From Pohlia nutans (taxonomy: Eukaryota; Streptophyta; Bryopsida; Bryales; Mniaceae): a DNA stretch of 64,000 bases. The stretch is taken from contig CM040087.1 of the NCBI GenBank assembly GCA_022496805.1, positions 12,040,001-12,104,000 on the forward strand, read 5' to 3'. Positions 47,710-59,878 of this stretch are shown piece by piece; position 1 is the stretch's first letter, and every line of letters begins with the position of its first letter. A program made the position numbers and the translations under genes. Below the pieces are notes generated by a model, which saw only the letters and a list, made by a program, of their open reading frames with translations, did no database searches and was not told where the DNA came from.

Positions 47710-49221
47710 GTTACACAGCCGCGGTTCCCAGATTCGGTTTCAGAGATCGTGGATCCCGACGAATAAATCATGCACACAAGGCTTATTTGCAACAAAATTG
47801 TCGTTGAGAACAATTTTTGAGTTTTTGAGAACAATGGGCTCTCGTTGTAGGAAATACATGCAATTGCTATTATGAGTACACTGTGTTAAGAGAAAAACAC
47901 GTGACTACCAACAATAAGCACATCCACTGTACACTAACTCCATGCGGTAATAGAGTTAACCGAAAAGTCAGCTCAAAGAGGAAAGTTTTAGCAAACTCCT
48001 CTTGAACTCCTCTTGAACTCATATGGAAATATAAATAGACCAAAAACTAGTTCACGATGAGTTGGGAGACAATCTAAAGCAAGCCACTGCCATTATTCTC
48101 CACACCTCGTAATGACTCCCACACCTCCTACCAAAGCTCCAAGCCCATGGCCCACAAGGGGATAAGTTATGACACGACACCATTCAACCCAAACATAGCT
48201 CAAAAGAGATGTTAGAAGGAGGTGATACCAATTAAATCAACCAACTTCTTCAAAATCTTGGGATGTGCCTGAAAATTATCAAGAAAGGCAAACCTTTGGA
48301 ACAATGAACCCAACATGACATGACAAAATATTGAATGATGAACAAAAGAAGGGTGATTATCGAGTACTTAGCACTAAGCCCATTAGTGAAAGAGAATAAA
48401 ACATTAAAAAATGGGAAAGAAAAACATAAAATATTGGAGGGCTCCTAATCATTCTTACAAATACCACATCACGAGAATGGTCTTCCTAAGCAACAAGCAA
48501 ATAATAACCTGAATCACTTATTAAAGTAGCAATAAAATATTCACATCAAAGATTAAATATTGATACCACAATCAACCAAGAATTGGGTGTGTCAGATGCT
48601 AAAATATAATTCATATGTTACAGAAGTTAACAAAGGATAGAAACAAGTTTAAAGGCCATATAAGATTACAAAACTGGAGCTCTAAAAAGTAGATTTTTGA
48701 ATGCCAAAAAAGAATGTCAATTTGAAATAGACACAATGAAGAGCTTTGATGACATTCTGTTACAATAGAAACACCAAAGATTTGTGTTACCTTGCTGAAG
48801 TGGTCAGGCAGTAATGTCCTATATGGCTAATCAGGCTCCAAGAAAGAAAAGAGGTAATTCATGTGGTGCAAAGAAGAAAACATGAGAAAATTAAAGGTCA
48901 AACATGATCTTGTTCTAACAAACCTAACTTTGTTTGCATAGCTCAATATTCATAAATGGGAATCAACTTAAAGTGGAGCTAATATCATAAAAAACATAGG
49001 CAACATGGATTTTCTATTCAAGATAGAAATGACCTCTACCCAAATATTGAGATAACAACAAATCTATTTGTTCCAATATCCAAGTTAAAAGTGAAGCTTG
49101 AAAAGGCGAACATAATGGGAACATCATCATAAGTAGTGACAACACCCCTATTAATATTTTTTGGTATAGTATTTAAAGTTGTTGATGGAGTCATATTATA
49201 AGTCAAGGTAATGGAAGGTGT
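47710..49221. other. gene-free stretch
   Basis: AT-rich sequence without long open frames. No recognisable repeat ends were found. Confidence 0.45.
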
Positions 49222-49391
49222 TTGTTTCGTTTAGTGGGATATGAATTGAATCGTCGGCTTGGACTAGAGACCCTTGATGCTGAAGGTCAGCAGGATTTTG
49301 CTAATTCAATACGAAGGGTAGCTATGGATGAGATGCTCAAACGAAGAGAAAAGACAAGCATATACATTGATGAACCAGGTGGCTTTAATGT

Positions 49392-52300
49392 CTATGTATA
49401 CAAGATGCAAAAACATAACACTTGGAGTGAAGAACTCAAGATCACGATGTTGAGCCACTGTTTGAAGTAGCTCAATATCGCAATCTCCAATACAACTTCA
49501 TTAGTTTGGTCGACCTCCACTACATATTGCTGCATCTTTTGCAATAGCCCTTGCACTTCGGGAGTCATATCCTTGTATTTGGTACCCTTGGTAGTCACCC
49601 AATTTTGATACTTGGTCTCCTCAAATGACTCCCGAGGCACACACGACTATAAGCTGTAATTCTTCAAATTCAAAGCCTTGTCCAACTCCTTCAACCAGTG
49701 AACTTTCTAACCGTGGTTTCCCTTGTGGTACTTAAAGTATTGCACCAAAGTATCTGGAACAATAACTGCATCCGCTTTCTCAAAGTTGAGGCTCGAAGGC
49801 TAGCAATAAGCCCCTTTTGGATACTTATCTTTCAACTCTGTCAAGTCTTGGAGTGTCTGAAACCTCACAAGCTTCAGCGGCTTCTGCTGAAGCATGTCAT
49901 GGACTTCGCGACTTGTCTCTGGTACTCTTCTTCTTGAACTCTCTACCCCCACTCAGAATGACATGAGCACCTACCTCGTACAAGTGCCTGCACACGCTCC
50001 CGAAGGCACTATTCTTGATATTCTGATCTAAAAAACTCACTATGTTCAGGCGCCCAATTTTGCTAAAGTACTCGTCAAAAAAATGCCCCACATCAGGGGA
50101 TGCAAAGACATACACGTAACTCATATACTTCCCCTTCTCCTCGTCTACAAACATATGAATCCAAAGCCACAGCAAGCATGCCGCTTGTAAATGTCCTTCA
50201 GATAAGATCGAACATCTCATGAATATGTCGACTTGTTCTCAACTCAGTATTTCTGAGCATTTGTAGAGTTGCCATTCCTTTCATATCTCCTCCATCCATA
50301 GATAATGCACAATCTTTGTTTGGAGATTGTCTGACCACGGACTGCTTGCCTCAAATATTTGTTTTCATCCAAATACAAATGGAAAGAATAGCCCTAGAAT
50401 TTACAGACCTCTCAAGCATTTTCTGATACACAGTGAGCACATATTGACAAAATTTGACCTGCACAGAGTAGTAGTGTACCTATTTCAATTTGGTTGAATC
50501 CAAAGTGGATATAAAATTAACAAAAGACTCCATTCCAATCTTTACAATCTTACAATCAGTATACACCACGATGAGAACTAGGCTTTTCTACAAGTGATTG
50601 TAAAATGTGTACGTGAAATAGTCAATGCTCGGGCCGCAACTTTATAGACTGTTCTATTGGTACCAAATGCTTGGCATAAGAGGAGGTCTCTCAAACTTTC
50701 AGATGCAACTAAGGTGCATTGGTTCTTCTAGCAAAATGCAAGGGTACCTATTGTTAGTAGGGCATGTTGTTGCACCTGCTTGTCCACGACACTAGACATG
50801 AGTTACACAATTTGTCATGGCTTGATGGGCTACAGCAAGGACTACTTCTAAGTGCTACATCCTTAATATCGTATGCCCCTAGTAAGAGCACATTTCAATT
50901 AACTACAATTAATAGTATCTATTAAACAACTAATTGAACGATAGAAATCATTTGCATCAAAAGTTTGAAAACTATCATCATCTAAACTGAGAATCCACAA
51001 GCCTCGATACTTCAATGAACACACAAAATTTTAAGTTGCTTGAGGATCTCGTTTGTGAGGATGCAACTTGCAACAACATCAAAAGTAAAGGCCAAGTTCA
51101 TTACTAGGGCCTGTAGAACATAAATAAGTAGTTCTTCTTCACTGCTTGTGTTTTTCATAACACTATATCAATAGCTTGCACCAAATCCACCCGCATTAAT
51201 CGCACTTCCACTGTCTCATCTACAACCAATTTCTACAATGAACCGTGATAGCCACTATCTCCAAGCCTAGGTTTTACATAGCGCCTCCAATTCACACCAA
51301 ACTTCCTCACAAAATAATGGGCAGCTCCAACTCAATCCACATAAACACCATCTTTTTTGAAATACCCACTACCATTTCTCTTGTGAAGCATGAGGGGTTC
51401 GGTATGCACATCCCTTGCTCTACAATGATGTTGTCAAAATGCGTTGTTATTGAAATCTTAAATGAGAGGATGTAAAGCTTGGTTATCCATCTCCCAGCCA
51501 TCATAATTAAATTCAAGGCCCACACTCCCAATTTCTTGGGACTTCTTCCAAATCCATGCTTCCTCATGATGTTGCCGCATATTCTTACCACTCCATCCAA
51601 GTGCTTGGCGGGCCTTAGTTAGAGCAGTGCGTACCCAAATTTCTAGCCTTGATTCATTTGCACCATGCACCAACAGTTCAAGTGCTTGGACCTTTGCTCA
51701 AACATTTATCAAGACTTCTTCCACAGAAAGGCTCTACACTTGAAAGGGTCCTCCCAATATTCTTTCGATGCCCTCTACACAAAGGAGATCTAAGGAGAGG
51801 TACTTTTGATGTGCCTCAGCAAGGTTGTACACATTAATAACGGTGATTTCAATCCTAGTGCCCAATAGACGTTCTCGGAGTTCATTTTGATCATACTTTT
51901 GCCATACTTGGATTAGTTTCATGAGTTGTTCCAACCGAGAGCGCATCGTCTTCATAGTCTTTGGCATATCATCTAGACAATCCTTTGGTATGGATGAGAT
52001 AACCTTATGGTATAACTCTTGATATATCTTGATCTTACCAATCCCTCTCAAAGTTGGCACAATGAATCCCAATGAACCAAAGGATCTCATGTTAAACATC
52101 TTAAACACATTCCCCTTATGATACCTTTGCCAGGGATAGATTTAATGGTCACCGAAGCAGAAGACATCAATAGTTGTTGTTGGTAATAGGACCCCAATGT
52201 CAAATTGGTTCCTTTTAACCATGGTTGCCCTGCCATGAAGAGCTATGTGGTCAAGGACATAGTGATCAACTATGGGTTGGGCCAATGGCAAAGCCCACTT

Positions 52301-52783
52301 CATTCCAAAGAATCCTACTCGACAGTCTACATGACCACAAGCACGGAGTACGTCCACTAGAGCTTAAAGAGGGAAATTCACTTGGCTTTTCGAGAGAATT
52401 AGGTCATCTTGGTTGGGAGTTAGTGCCACTCGATGCCTCCTCCGTAGCTCTTGGTAAATAATATGTTTGTTATACTCCCTGTCTTGGGATGTATCCCCAA
52501 CTCCAACCTTCACCACCATTGGGTCAGAAATAACATGTAACCAGTTATAAAAATAATCGAGATCTCTGACAAAGACTCTACGTCTCGCAGGACGAATAAT
52601 TTGACCAACTAGACTTTGAAGATCACGTACATCCATCATAAAGCATGCAACATCAACATCCACATGAATTGGGATAGCATCAGTAGATCCTTGTCTTTCA
52701 CTTGGTTGAGGTTGCCTGTGGGTAGGATCGACAAAATCAAATGAATTTGATCTAGGGGTTGTGACACCTATTGGGTAAAACAT
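49392..52783 (-). pseudogene. unidentified decayed coding region
   Basis: The minus strand has a run of open segments in transcription order: 52364-52783 (139 codons), 52142-52357, 51734-52108 (124 codons), 51458-51673, 51307-51600, 49897-50220 (107 codons) and 49392-49640. They are broken by stops and frameshifts. The predicted peptides have protein-like composition, for example RRRVFVRDLDYFYNWLHV, GFFGMKWALPLAQPIVDHYV and GRLNIVSFLDQNIKNSAFGS, but I recognise no domain. No terminal repeats were found around it. It could be a dead transposon, an integrated viral gene block or a host pseudogene; the data do not decide. Confidence 0.4.
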
Positions 52784-53316
52784 GGAGCTTACTAGTAGAT
52801 CGAGGGTCCAACGCTATGATGAAATCATAATAAATGAATTAGATTAATAATAAGAAATTAATGAGAAAAGAGAAACAAAAAATTAAGTTCAAAAGCAATA
52901 AAAATTTAAGAATAGAGTAGAAGATTGAACCTTAAAGCCTAAACCTCTACGAAACACCATAGACTCTAAACCCAAACATCAACCATTTTAATTGAATACA
53001 CCATGCTATGATATCACATCAACTAGAAAAAGAAAAAAATAATGCATTGATCAACAGAAAAAACATGAAATAAACCCGGAACTAGGAATAAGGTCTACTG
53101 TTGTTGAAGATATAAAAGAAAAAGGACAATGTGACCTCTACCACTTTATGAAATTTTCTTCAAGACAACAAAGGAGATGCGACGTTGATCACTTTTTGGA
53201 TTTTTCTTGACGATAACTAAGAAGTCATTATGGATTGTAGATGAATTAGTTTAGACACTAGAATTGCGATTTTTTGATTCACCTGGAGGATTATTGCTCT
53301 GATGGTTTGAAGCTCG

Positions 53317-53709
53317 TTGCTCCAGAACTGTGGGGGTAAAAGGAAAATCCGGTTTTCTTCAACATGTTTTTATATCCACGGTAGACACATCCACACCTTG
53401 ATCAAGTGCATATTCCTGGATTCTAAGGACGCTGTCGTGATTCTCCAGAGTTTAGGGTTGGAGCTGTTCGAATTGGTGCCAGGATACACGCTCTCTACCA
53501 TAGAGAATCCCTCTGAAAAACGCCGTGAGCAAGTGAAATTTTTACCTGTTATTTGTTTCCATTGCAACAAAGAAAGCCATCCACCCTGGGCATGCAAGTT
53601 CGAGAAACTAAACCATAGCTTAGTCTTTGGAATCGTCATGAGTCCGGATTTAATGCTGATGCAAACTCCGTGGTTGTCCAATTGTAATGTGCACAAAAAG
53701 CTGTGCTAG
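53317..53709 (+). CDS. open frame with possible CCHC zinc knuckle
   Basis: A 130-codon open frame containing CFHCNKESHPPWAC, which fits the C-x2-C-x4-H-x4-C zinc-knuckle pattern found in Gag-like and nucleic-acid-binding proteins. The usual glycine before the histidine is replaced by Ser. No other domain is visible, and the start lies inside unplaced sequence, so this may be a fragment of a decayed element or a chance match. Confidence 0.25.
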   Translation: MLQNCGGKRKIRFSSTCFYIHGRHIHTLIKCIFLDSKDAVVILQSLGLELFELVPGYTLSTIENPSEKRREQVKFLPVICFHCNKESHPPWACKFEKLNHSLVFGIVMSPDLMLMQTPWLSNCNVHKKLC

Positions 53710-54796
53710 TATTAATTAACACGATGAGCGTCAGAGACCTTTGTAATTCATGATCTGGTTTGCAATCTTGATGTTTAGCTTTACATTATAACAAAAGTGC
53801 AACGATGTAGTGATCACTTCAAAGTGGGCACAAAAGCTGGAAACGCCTCACCAATTACAGAAATGCAAACACGTTGGAATCCCAACAACTCTTATTTTAT
53901 TAGTTCTTCATGCACAATCACTGAGTTACATGAATTCTTTTTCATAAAACTCTACAAAACGATCAACTTGTATACATGCGGGGTCTCTCAATCCAGACCT
54001 TGGAATTTACGCCGTTCATGTAGCAACGATTTTGTTAACCCCTAAAGTACCAAGAAGCCCAAATTGGACATCATGTTTTAACCCTTAACTTCGTGAACCA
54101 TTTTCAGCGCGTTTTGGAACCTGATTTTTTTGGTTAGAAATACATGCTGCTAAAACTTATGTACTTCACATTTTTACAAAATCAAGCGTAAGATCTTGTA
54201 GATATGCAAGTCACCTTCATCTTTACAAAGTTTGGTGTCAATCCGAGTTATAGGTTGCTTGGATGCGATGCAAAAGTGAAGGGTACTCCAAGAAATTCAC
54301 TGTTTTCTCACTGCTGAAAATGAGCTTTGACCGACTCTCTTGGGCACATACTATTTTAGAAAGGTAATGCCGTCTGGAATTCTGAAGATAATCAAGTTCT
54401 CTACGTATGACAACAAGTTTTGTATTTTTAGGATAAAAATTGAGAAAGAGGCCTTGACATGACATTCACTTTTTACTAGTTCACTTGTGACTTTGAGAGA
54501 AATCTTACAAATTCCTACAAATCTGATGTTCCATTGCAAAATCAGACACGGTAGGTTGAAAGTACAAAAAAGAACACATATCGTAGAAAAAAGAATTTTG
54601 GAAAAAAGCTGAAATCTAAATGCAAGATTTGCATTTCAGTACCTACACCCATCCACAAGCTGGGCAAAGGTGAAAAAAGAGAGGGCAGTGCCAATACGGT
54701 TCTGACATGCTCTTGGGCAGGACATTGAAAAAGTCTGATCAAGGGTCCAAGCTTGGGACCCATTGGAATTTGAACCGTCATTATTGTCTTCTCTAA

Positions 54797-57512
54797 TTAT
54801 GACTCCTCTTCAGCTGACTGTGAACCTAACTCCTCCTGTTCAGCTGACTGTGAATCTAACTGCTGTTTGGAATTGAAGCACCATCCAGGACTATGAACTT
54901 CCAAAAAGCACTCTCCAACACACATGCTCCGCCAATCACATCGTGCACAATAATATTTTGTCCTCACAGAACACACAACACACCGCCTGCGCTTCTCCCA
55001 TTTCTCTGAAGCATGAACTGTTGGCACTTTCCTTTGAAATGTTGACAAACAATCCTTCCCTCCTCTCCACTCATCCACCATCATGCTAGCCATTAGCATC
55101 TGAAAATTGAGATGGGAAAACACTTTAGACTTGTCACATTGCATACAAAGCAATGTGTAGATGATGTACATGTTAGAAATGGTCATGTCTAAAAGGAATC
55201 CAAAGAAGATTCTGTGCCACCATTTGTGGGTTTTCACCTGACAAGAATATACAGCCCTAATTTGATCAGCCTCATCTACCCCTCTCATCATGTTAGTGTA
55301 TTTTGCATGATTTGGTGCTCGATTTGGTGTGGTAGTGACTTCTACTTCTTCACCATTTGCCCCTGTCCTCTTACAATAGGTTTTTTGTTCGTCTAATCTG
55401 TTAGGTACAGAATGAGAAGACAACATTAGGACAGGCTTCTTGTCCATCCACTGGACAAGAGCAAGTTTACTACTATCGTAAATCTTCCAATTATATGTCC
55501 CTTGCAGATTCTTCTTCAACTCAGATTTGTTAGTCAAGTTTTTGGAAGACCCACTCTATTAGCTCTAATTGTCCTTGTTGCATACATGACCTTCAGCTCC
55601 ATATATTGAAAGAGCTCTATATTTGTGAAGAAGTTATCCATAGTAAGTGTGTGACCTCTAACCCAAAGCTCTTCCATTAGTGACTTTACTACATTGGCTC
55701 CTTGTTGTGCCTCTCCTTCTTTAGACTGTTTCTTTATATCTGACTTACCACTAAAGAGTTTTTGTTTACCACAATAGACTTCAAAGTTCTCTACCGTAGT
55801 ACCATAGGTCCATAGCAGGTTCGTCCAAAAATAATTCTAAAAATAAAAAACGTAAAAATCAGAATAAATTAGTTTTGCAATATTTTGTTATTTCTAAACT
55901 ATTTAAGGTCATTTTTATTGATTTTTTGGTTAAAAAACGAAAATTGAGAAATTCAGTTTTTGAGAGGCGAACCTTATTCTATAAAAAAATAAAATTTGTT
56001 CACCAGATGGCGAACCTACTATGGTGTTATGGTACATACTTGTGGATTAAATCGGCTGCACACCACACCTTCATACCCCATTTTATTGGTTTAGATGGAA
56101 GGTATTGTCGAATAGCACAATATTTTCCTTTATACATAACCATCATCTCATCTATGGTTATGTACTCCCCCAAATTCCAATTCTTTTTACATCTACCCTT
56201 GATCTCTTCCAATAACCACCTAACTTTGTTGAGTTTGTCATAGTTAGGGCTGTTTCTATCTTAACACATGATTTTGTTGTTAGTTAGGTGTAGACATCTA
56301 ATCAAATCGTAGTATCTATCCTTTGTCACGATGGAAGATATAACTGGACACCACAAGAGTTTATTAGACTTTGCCCAATAACAATGAACATTTAGTTCTT
56401 CTTTTAACCCCATGAACAATTGGACCTCTAAAAATGCCCTCAACTCAGCAGGTGTTAGCGGCTTCCAACTCTTCCCTCCTCTTGTGACTCTAGGGTTTAG
56501 GGAGACTACCTCAGATGCATATCTATTTGTCTCCCTACATATCGTCCTAATTGTTAACCATGACCAAAACATACCAAATAGTTTCTGCAAAGGGGGTATT
56601 TTTGAATTAGGTAAGGTAGAACCAGGTAAAGGTCCACTAATAGGTTTTGGAAGAGGGTCAAAACAATTAGTCTTTTGTGACCATGTATGTTTTGCATACA
56701 TGGCTTTTACGGATCCAGGTTCTACTACAGTTTTCGTTAATTTCTTCCCTTTCTTTGCAATATCACTCTTCTCTACTACTTTCTTTTGTTGTTTTCCTTG
56801 CTCACTCCTCCTTACTCCATTCCCTCTCTCATTTTCCAAATCAACTCCTTTATCTACAAGAGGTCGATTTTTGCTTCCCTTTGGCCGACCCCTGCTCTTT
56901 TTCTTTGGCGGACTTAGCTCATCATCGCTCAACTTGGGAATTTCGTGTATTTCCACACCTGCCAAAGACTTCCGGCCCCTTGTGCGCAGTGCTGGCCCAT
57001 CACTCAAACCAACAGTCTGAGAGCCATGTCCATAGACACATTTAGGTTGTGTCTCTACAACTCCCCCCTCATCCTCCGATTGGGTGGATTGAATAATAAC
57101 TTCCTCCTTAGACTTAGAATTTGTCTCTCTCGGAGGGTCTGAGCTAGTCCTCACTTTCCAACTCATCAACACTTCTCTCGTTTTGGCAAAGACAATCATT
57201 TGGCTCATCATCGCTCAAGTCTACTTCATCTCCTGCCACAACCACCTTTGCAAACTGTGGAGGTTTGTTCTCCACACGGCACGAAACCCTCTCAATCCAA
57301 CCCTCCGGAATGTCGACCCTAACTCCGCCTGTAAACCTTACAACGGCCATATTCTCTCCACTCTCAATGTCTACATGGCATGATTCGCGAATTCCAACCT
57401 TCCAGCCCTCATCTTCTCCCCTATCAAAGTAAAAATTAGGGACCCTCACGTGGACCACTGCACTTGAACTAGCTAAGTTAGAATCGGGTGGAGGATTTAC
57501 CACTTTGGTCAT
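54797..57512 (-). pseudogene. piggyBac transposase, inactivated
   Basis: DDE transposase of the piggyBac (PGBD) family. Visible parts in order: an acidic N-terminal region (57144-57512), a basic low-complexity linker with RGRPKG (an AT-hook-like motif; about 56850), the transposase core (EYITIDEMMVMYKG with the first Asp, about 56160; GHTLTMDNFFTN with the second, about 55650; MRGVDEADQ with the third, about 55280) and a C-terminal Cys-rich finger (CVVCSVRTKYYCARC, about 54960). Damage: the frame is lost near 57145, an in-frame TAA follows NNKIMC at 56261, a palindromic insertion sits at 55800-56034, and an A run near 55540 is one base short. Apart from these breaks the core residues are preserved, so inactivation looks recent. 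Confidence 0.88.
55800..56034. mobile_element. small palindromic MITE inside transposase gene
   Basis: The ends are inverted repeats (TACCATAGGTCCATAGCAGG against CCTACTATGGTGTTATGGTA). Removing the segment rejoins the two coding halves in frame, whereas GT-AG splicing options across it gave a stop. A TA target is possible (TA at both outer ends). Confidence 0.65.
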
Positions 57513-57805
57513 TTCGTTCTTAGACTGTCGCCTCTCAATCCTTTGTGGTCGTCCTTATTGTGCGCTTGGCTAGGGGCTGAGCAGGACCTTCCGAAACGTG
57601 CGCCTCTTTTTTTGCGTCGGGACTGGCTCCAGCTCCGTCGCTTTGTTGCGCGCTGCAGGCGCCCCCCCCTCTCACCGTCATAATCGCTGGTGAAATGCAA
57701 GTGAGCCTGGCTGGAGCCTTCGTGGACATTGCTGGCTGGCCCTCAGTGCTCCGGAGTTCCTGATGGCTGCTCAGACTTGCTCCAGAATTGGGTAGATTCT
57801 CGCTG

Positions 57806-58387
57806 TCAACTCTTGCGCGCATCGGGCGGTTTGGTCCAATCGCTTTTTTCAGAGTCACGGGATTCTTGCTGCCGAGGATTGTTGGGATTCCCAGATTCTT
57901 GTTGCCGGGGATTTGGCTTAGAGTCGCGGGATTCAAGCTGCCATTTTCGCTGGCATTGACCTTGCATGCTGGTCCCTCCGCCTCCGTAGGCCACGCCGCC
58001 GTCGCACGGTGTAGAACTCTCACACCCTGATCCTCCGACATTGCTCCTCCTGCGACACCCGAGGGTCAGCCAGATGCTCACCCGCAACTCCCGATTGACT
58101 GCTTCACTGAACCCGTCAATGGAACCCTCCTCCTTCCGTTCCCGCCAACCCAAACGTAGAGAAACAAGATGACGCCACGCAAACTGCCAAAATGCATGAA
58201 TTGGTTTTGTTTTGTTGTGAAAACAACGTTCCTTGTGAGCAAGTGGTGTGAGGAAACTCACGTTCAGTAGCGCAAACATCCAAGACAAGTCATCTTCACT
58301 CAATCCTCTCTCTACAATTGCCCAACGACGAATCACAGCAAGCGAACTCTGGAATTCTACTGGAGGTGGAGGCATAGAACAGTCCAT
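57806..58387 (-). CDS. accessory open frame of the piggyBac element
   Basis: A 193-codon minus-strand frame starting MDCSMPPPPVEF, upstream of the transposase in the same direction. It contains a candidate 78-nt intron (58184-58261; donor GTGAGT, acceptor TTTTGGCAG), a multiple of three, so spliced and unspliced forms are both in frame. The first part has helical, protein-like composition (FAWRHLVSLRLGWRER); the later part is repetitive (two or three copies of RQQES). No domain recognised. It may be the N-terminal exon set of the transposase or a separate element protein. The region is noticeably more GC-rich than its surroundings. Confidence 0.4.
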   Translation of the reverse strand: MDCSMPPPPVEFQSSLAVIRRWAIVERGLSEDDLSWMFALLNVSFLTPLAHKERCFHNKTKPIHAFWQFAWRHLVSLRLGWRERKEEGSIDGFSEAVNRELRVSIWLTLGCRRRSNVGGSGCESSTPCDGGVAYGGGGTSMQGQCQRKWQLESRDSKPNPRQQESGNPNNPRQQESRDSEKSDWTKPPDARKS

Positions 58388-59229
58388 GTTGCTTGATCTT
58401 TATACACAATTCTGCAAAACCTCACGATGAAAGGCGGAGGTACACGGAGGTCGATCATGAAGTCTTATACCCTAAACGATCATGAATTCTGCAACGAATT
58501 TGGTGGATGCGGCGGCTTGGTTGGTGATTGCTGTAATTACGACGGGTTTTGAATTTTAGAGTTGCGGCTCGCGGCAACGGCGCTGCCTGGTCGAGATAAC
58601 CACTGCACAAGGATTTGTGGGATTCTTGTTGCCACGCTGGATACCGGGACCCACGCTGCCCGGAAGGCCACGCCCGTCCTCAACCCGCTCTGTTGGTTTA
58701 CTGCCCACGCTGCCCGACATGTCATCGCCATGTTCGCCTTTTACACGTGGATTCTTTCCATTCGCCCATACTCCATGCGCATTGACTTTTCTTCCTCCAT
58801 TTTGTGACCACCCAACACTTGAGGAATTTTGTAAAATTGACAATGTGCATTTCTCCAAATCAGACTACACCATTAGATAGCTAACTCGTTTCTACACAAA
58901 ATTGACCCAAATTTTGAATCATTCGGGCACTCCTTCCTTAAGATATTTTCAGTTCTAAAAATAGCGCAACCCATTTTGGGTCGCCCAGGAAGTTAAGGGT
59001 TAAGAAGTAGTTTTGAGTAGGTCCTATGTGGACTTCTTGATGTTTTTTTTATCAATACATGTAATACTTTTCAGTGATTTTGATGATATAAAATTTGGTC
59101 CCATCTGAATTATATTTTTCACAATACAATCAATTGAATTTGTCATTTTAAAACCATGAATCTGTGGTTCTTTCGGGTTTAACCAGGTGGATTTTGGGTT
59201 TAGGGTGCAAGGTTACAATGGATGCAATA

Positions 59230-59587
59230 GAGTTATCCGTAAAGTCACCTTGAGTTTGATGAATCTACAAAAAAATTTGCTTTACTATATTCTTATTTGT
59301 TCGCTCTAAATAGTTAAAAGGTGTGGAAGATTTTGGTGGTCTATTATTACTAGGTGTGTAAGAGGTGTGTAACAGCTTGGTGGTCTTCAAAAATTTCCAA
59401 AAGTTTTTTAGCACCAAGAAAGGAGCTAAAGAACTTTTGAAGACCACCAAGCTCTTACACACCTAATAATGATAAACCACCAAGATCTTCCACACCTTCT
59501 AACTATTTGGAGTGAAGAAATAAGAGTATAGTAAAGAAAAATTCATGGTATCTTCTTCAAAATTTGATGGACTTTAAGGATAACTTT
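59230..59587. mobile_element. foldback element, GAGTTATCC family, copy 1
   Basis: Nearly the whole 358 bp is one hairpin: left arm GTGTGGAAGATTTTGGTGG and AGCTTGGTGGTCTTCAAAA, right arm TTTTGAAGACCACCAAGCT and CCACCAAGATCTTCCACAC. The ends are GAGTTATCC and GGATAACTT. Copy 2 is at 63495-63853. Confidence 0.85.
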
Positions 59588-59878
59588 AGTGTCATATTAC
59601 ATACCCCGAGGAAGTGTTTCTTCTGCATTTCACATTTTTGCAGTCTGTTTCACTTGTTGAAGTTTAGGATTCTAACACAGGACTGGGGAGTCGTATTAGA
59701 CGAAGAAGAGCACACCGAGAGAGAGTTGTAGCAGCAATTAGTTCATCTCTAGCACAATCATCCTTCCACTGAAAACTCCAGCTGTCCGCCTTCCAGAAAC
59801 GCATGAATTCAGCTAAACCCACTTCAGGAGCCCTGGCTAGTTTCCTCTCTCCAAATTCTTGCAAGCGGCCGATCGAAG

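Larger units (their letters stand above)
54082..58999. mobile_element. 4.9-kb piggyBac element
   Basis: TTAA lies at both borders (54078-54081 and 59000-59003) and the terminal repeat is CCCTTAACTTC, diverging after 11 bp. It contains a decayed piggyBac transposase (minus strand) and, closer to the right end, a second minus-strand open region. The target is the interior of a family A TTAA MITE. This is the only element in the window with a recognisable transposase. Its 11-bp terminus differs from those of families A to F beyond CCC, so it is not necessarily their source. Confidence 0.9.
54039..59178. mobile_element. TTAA MITE family A copy split by the piggyBac element
   Basis: The left part, 54039-54081, reads CCCCTAAAGTACCAAGAAG and then CATCATGTTTTAA. 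The right part, 59004-59178, resumes GAAGTAGTTTTGAGTAGGTCC and ends with TCGGGTTTAA. Together they make one family A element of normal length, interrupted exactly at a TTAA by 54082-58999. Confidence 0.85.

Noticed and set aside
55800..56034. A spliceosomal intron in the transposase
   Set aside because: The donor-like GTATGT gives a premature stop with the available AG acceptors, whereas simple excision between the inverted repeats restores the frame.
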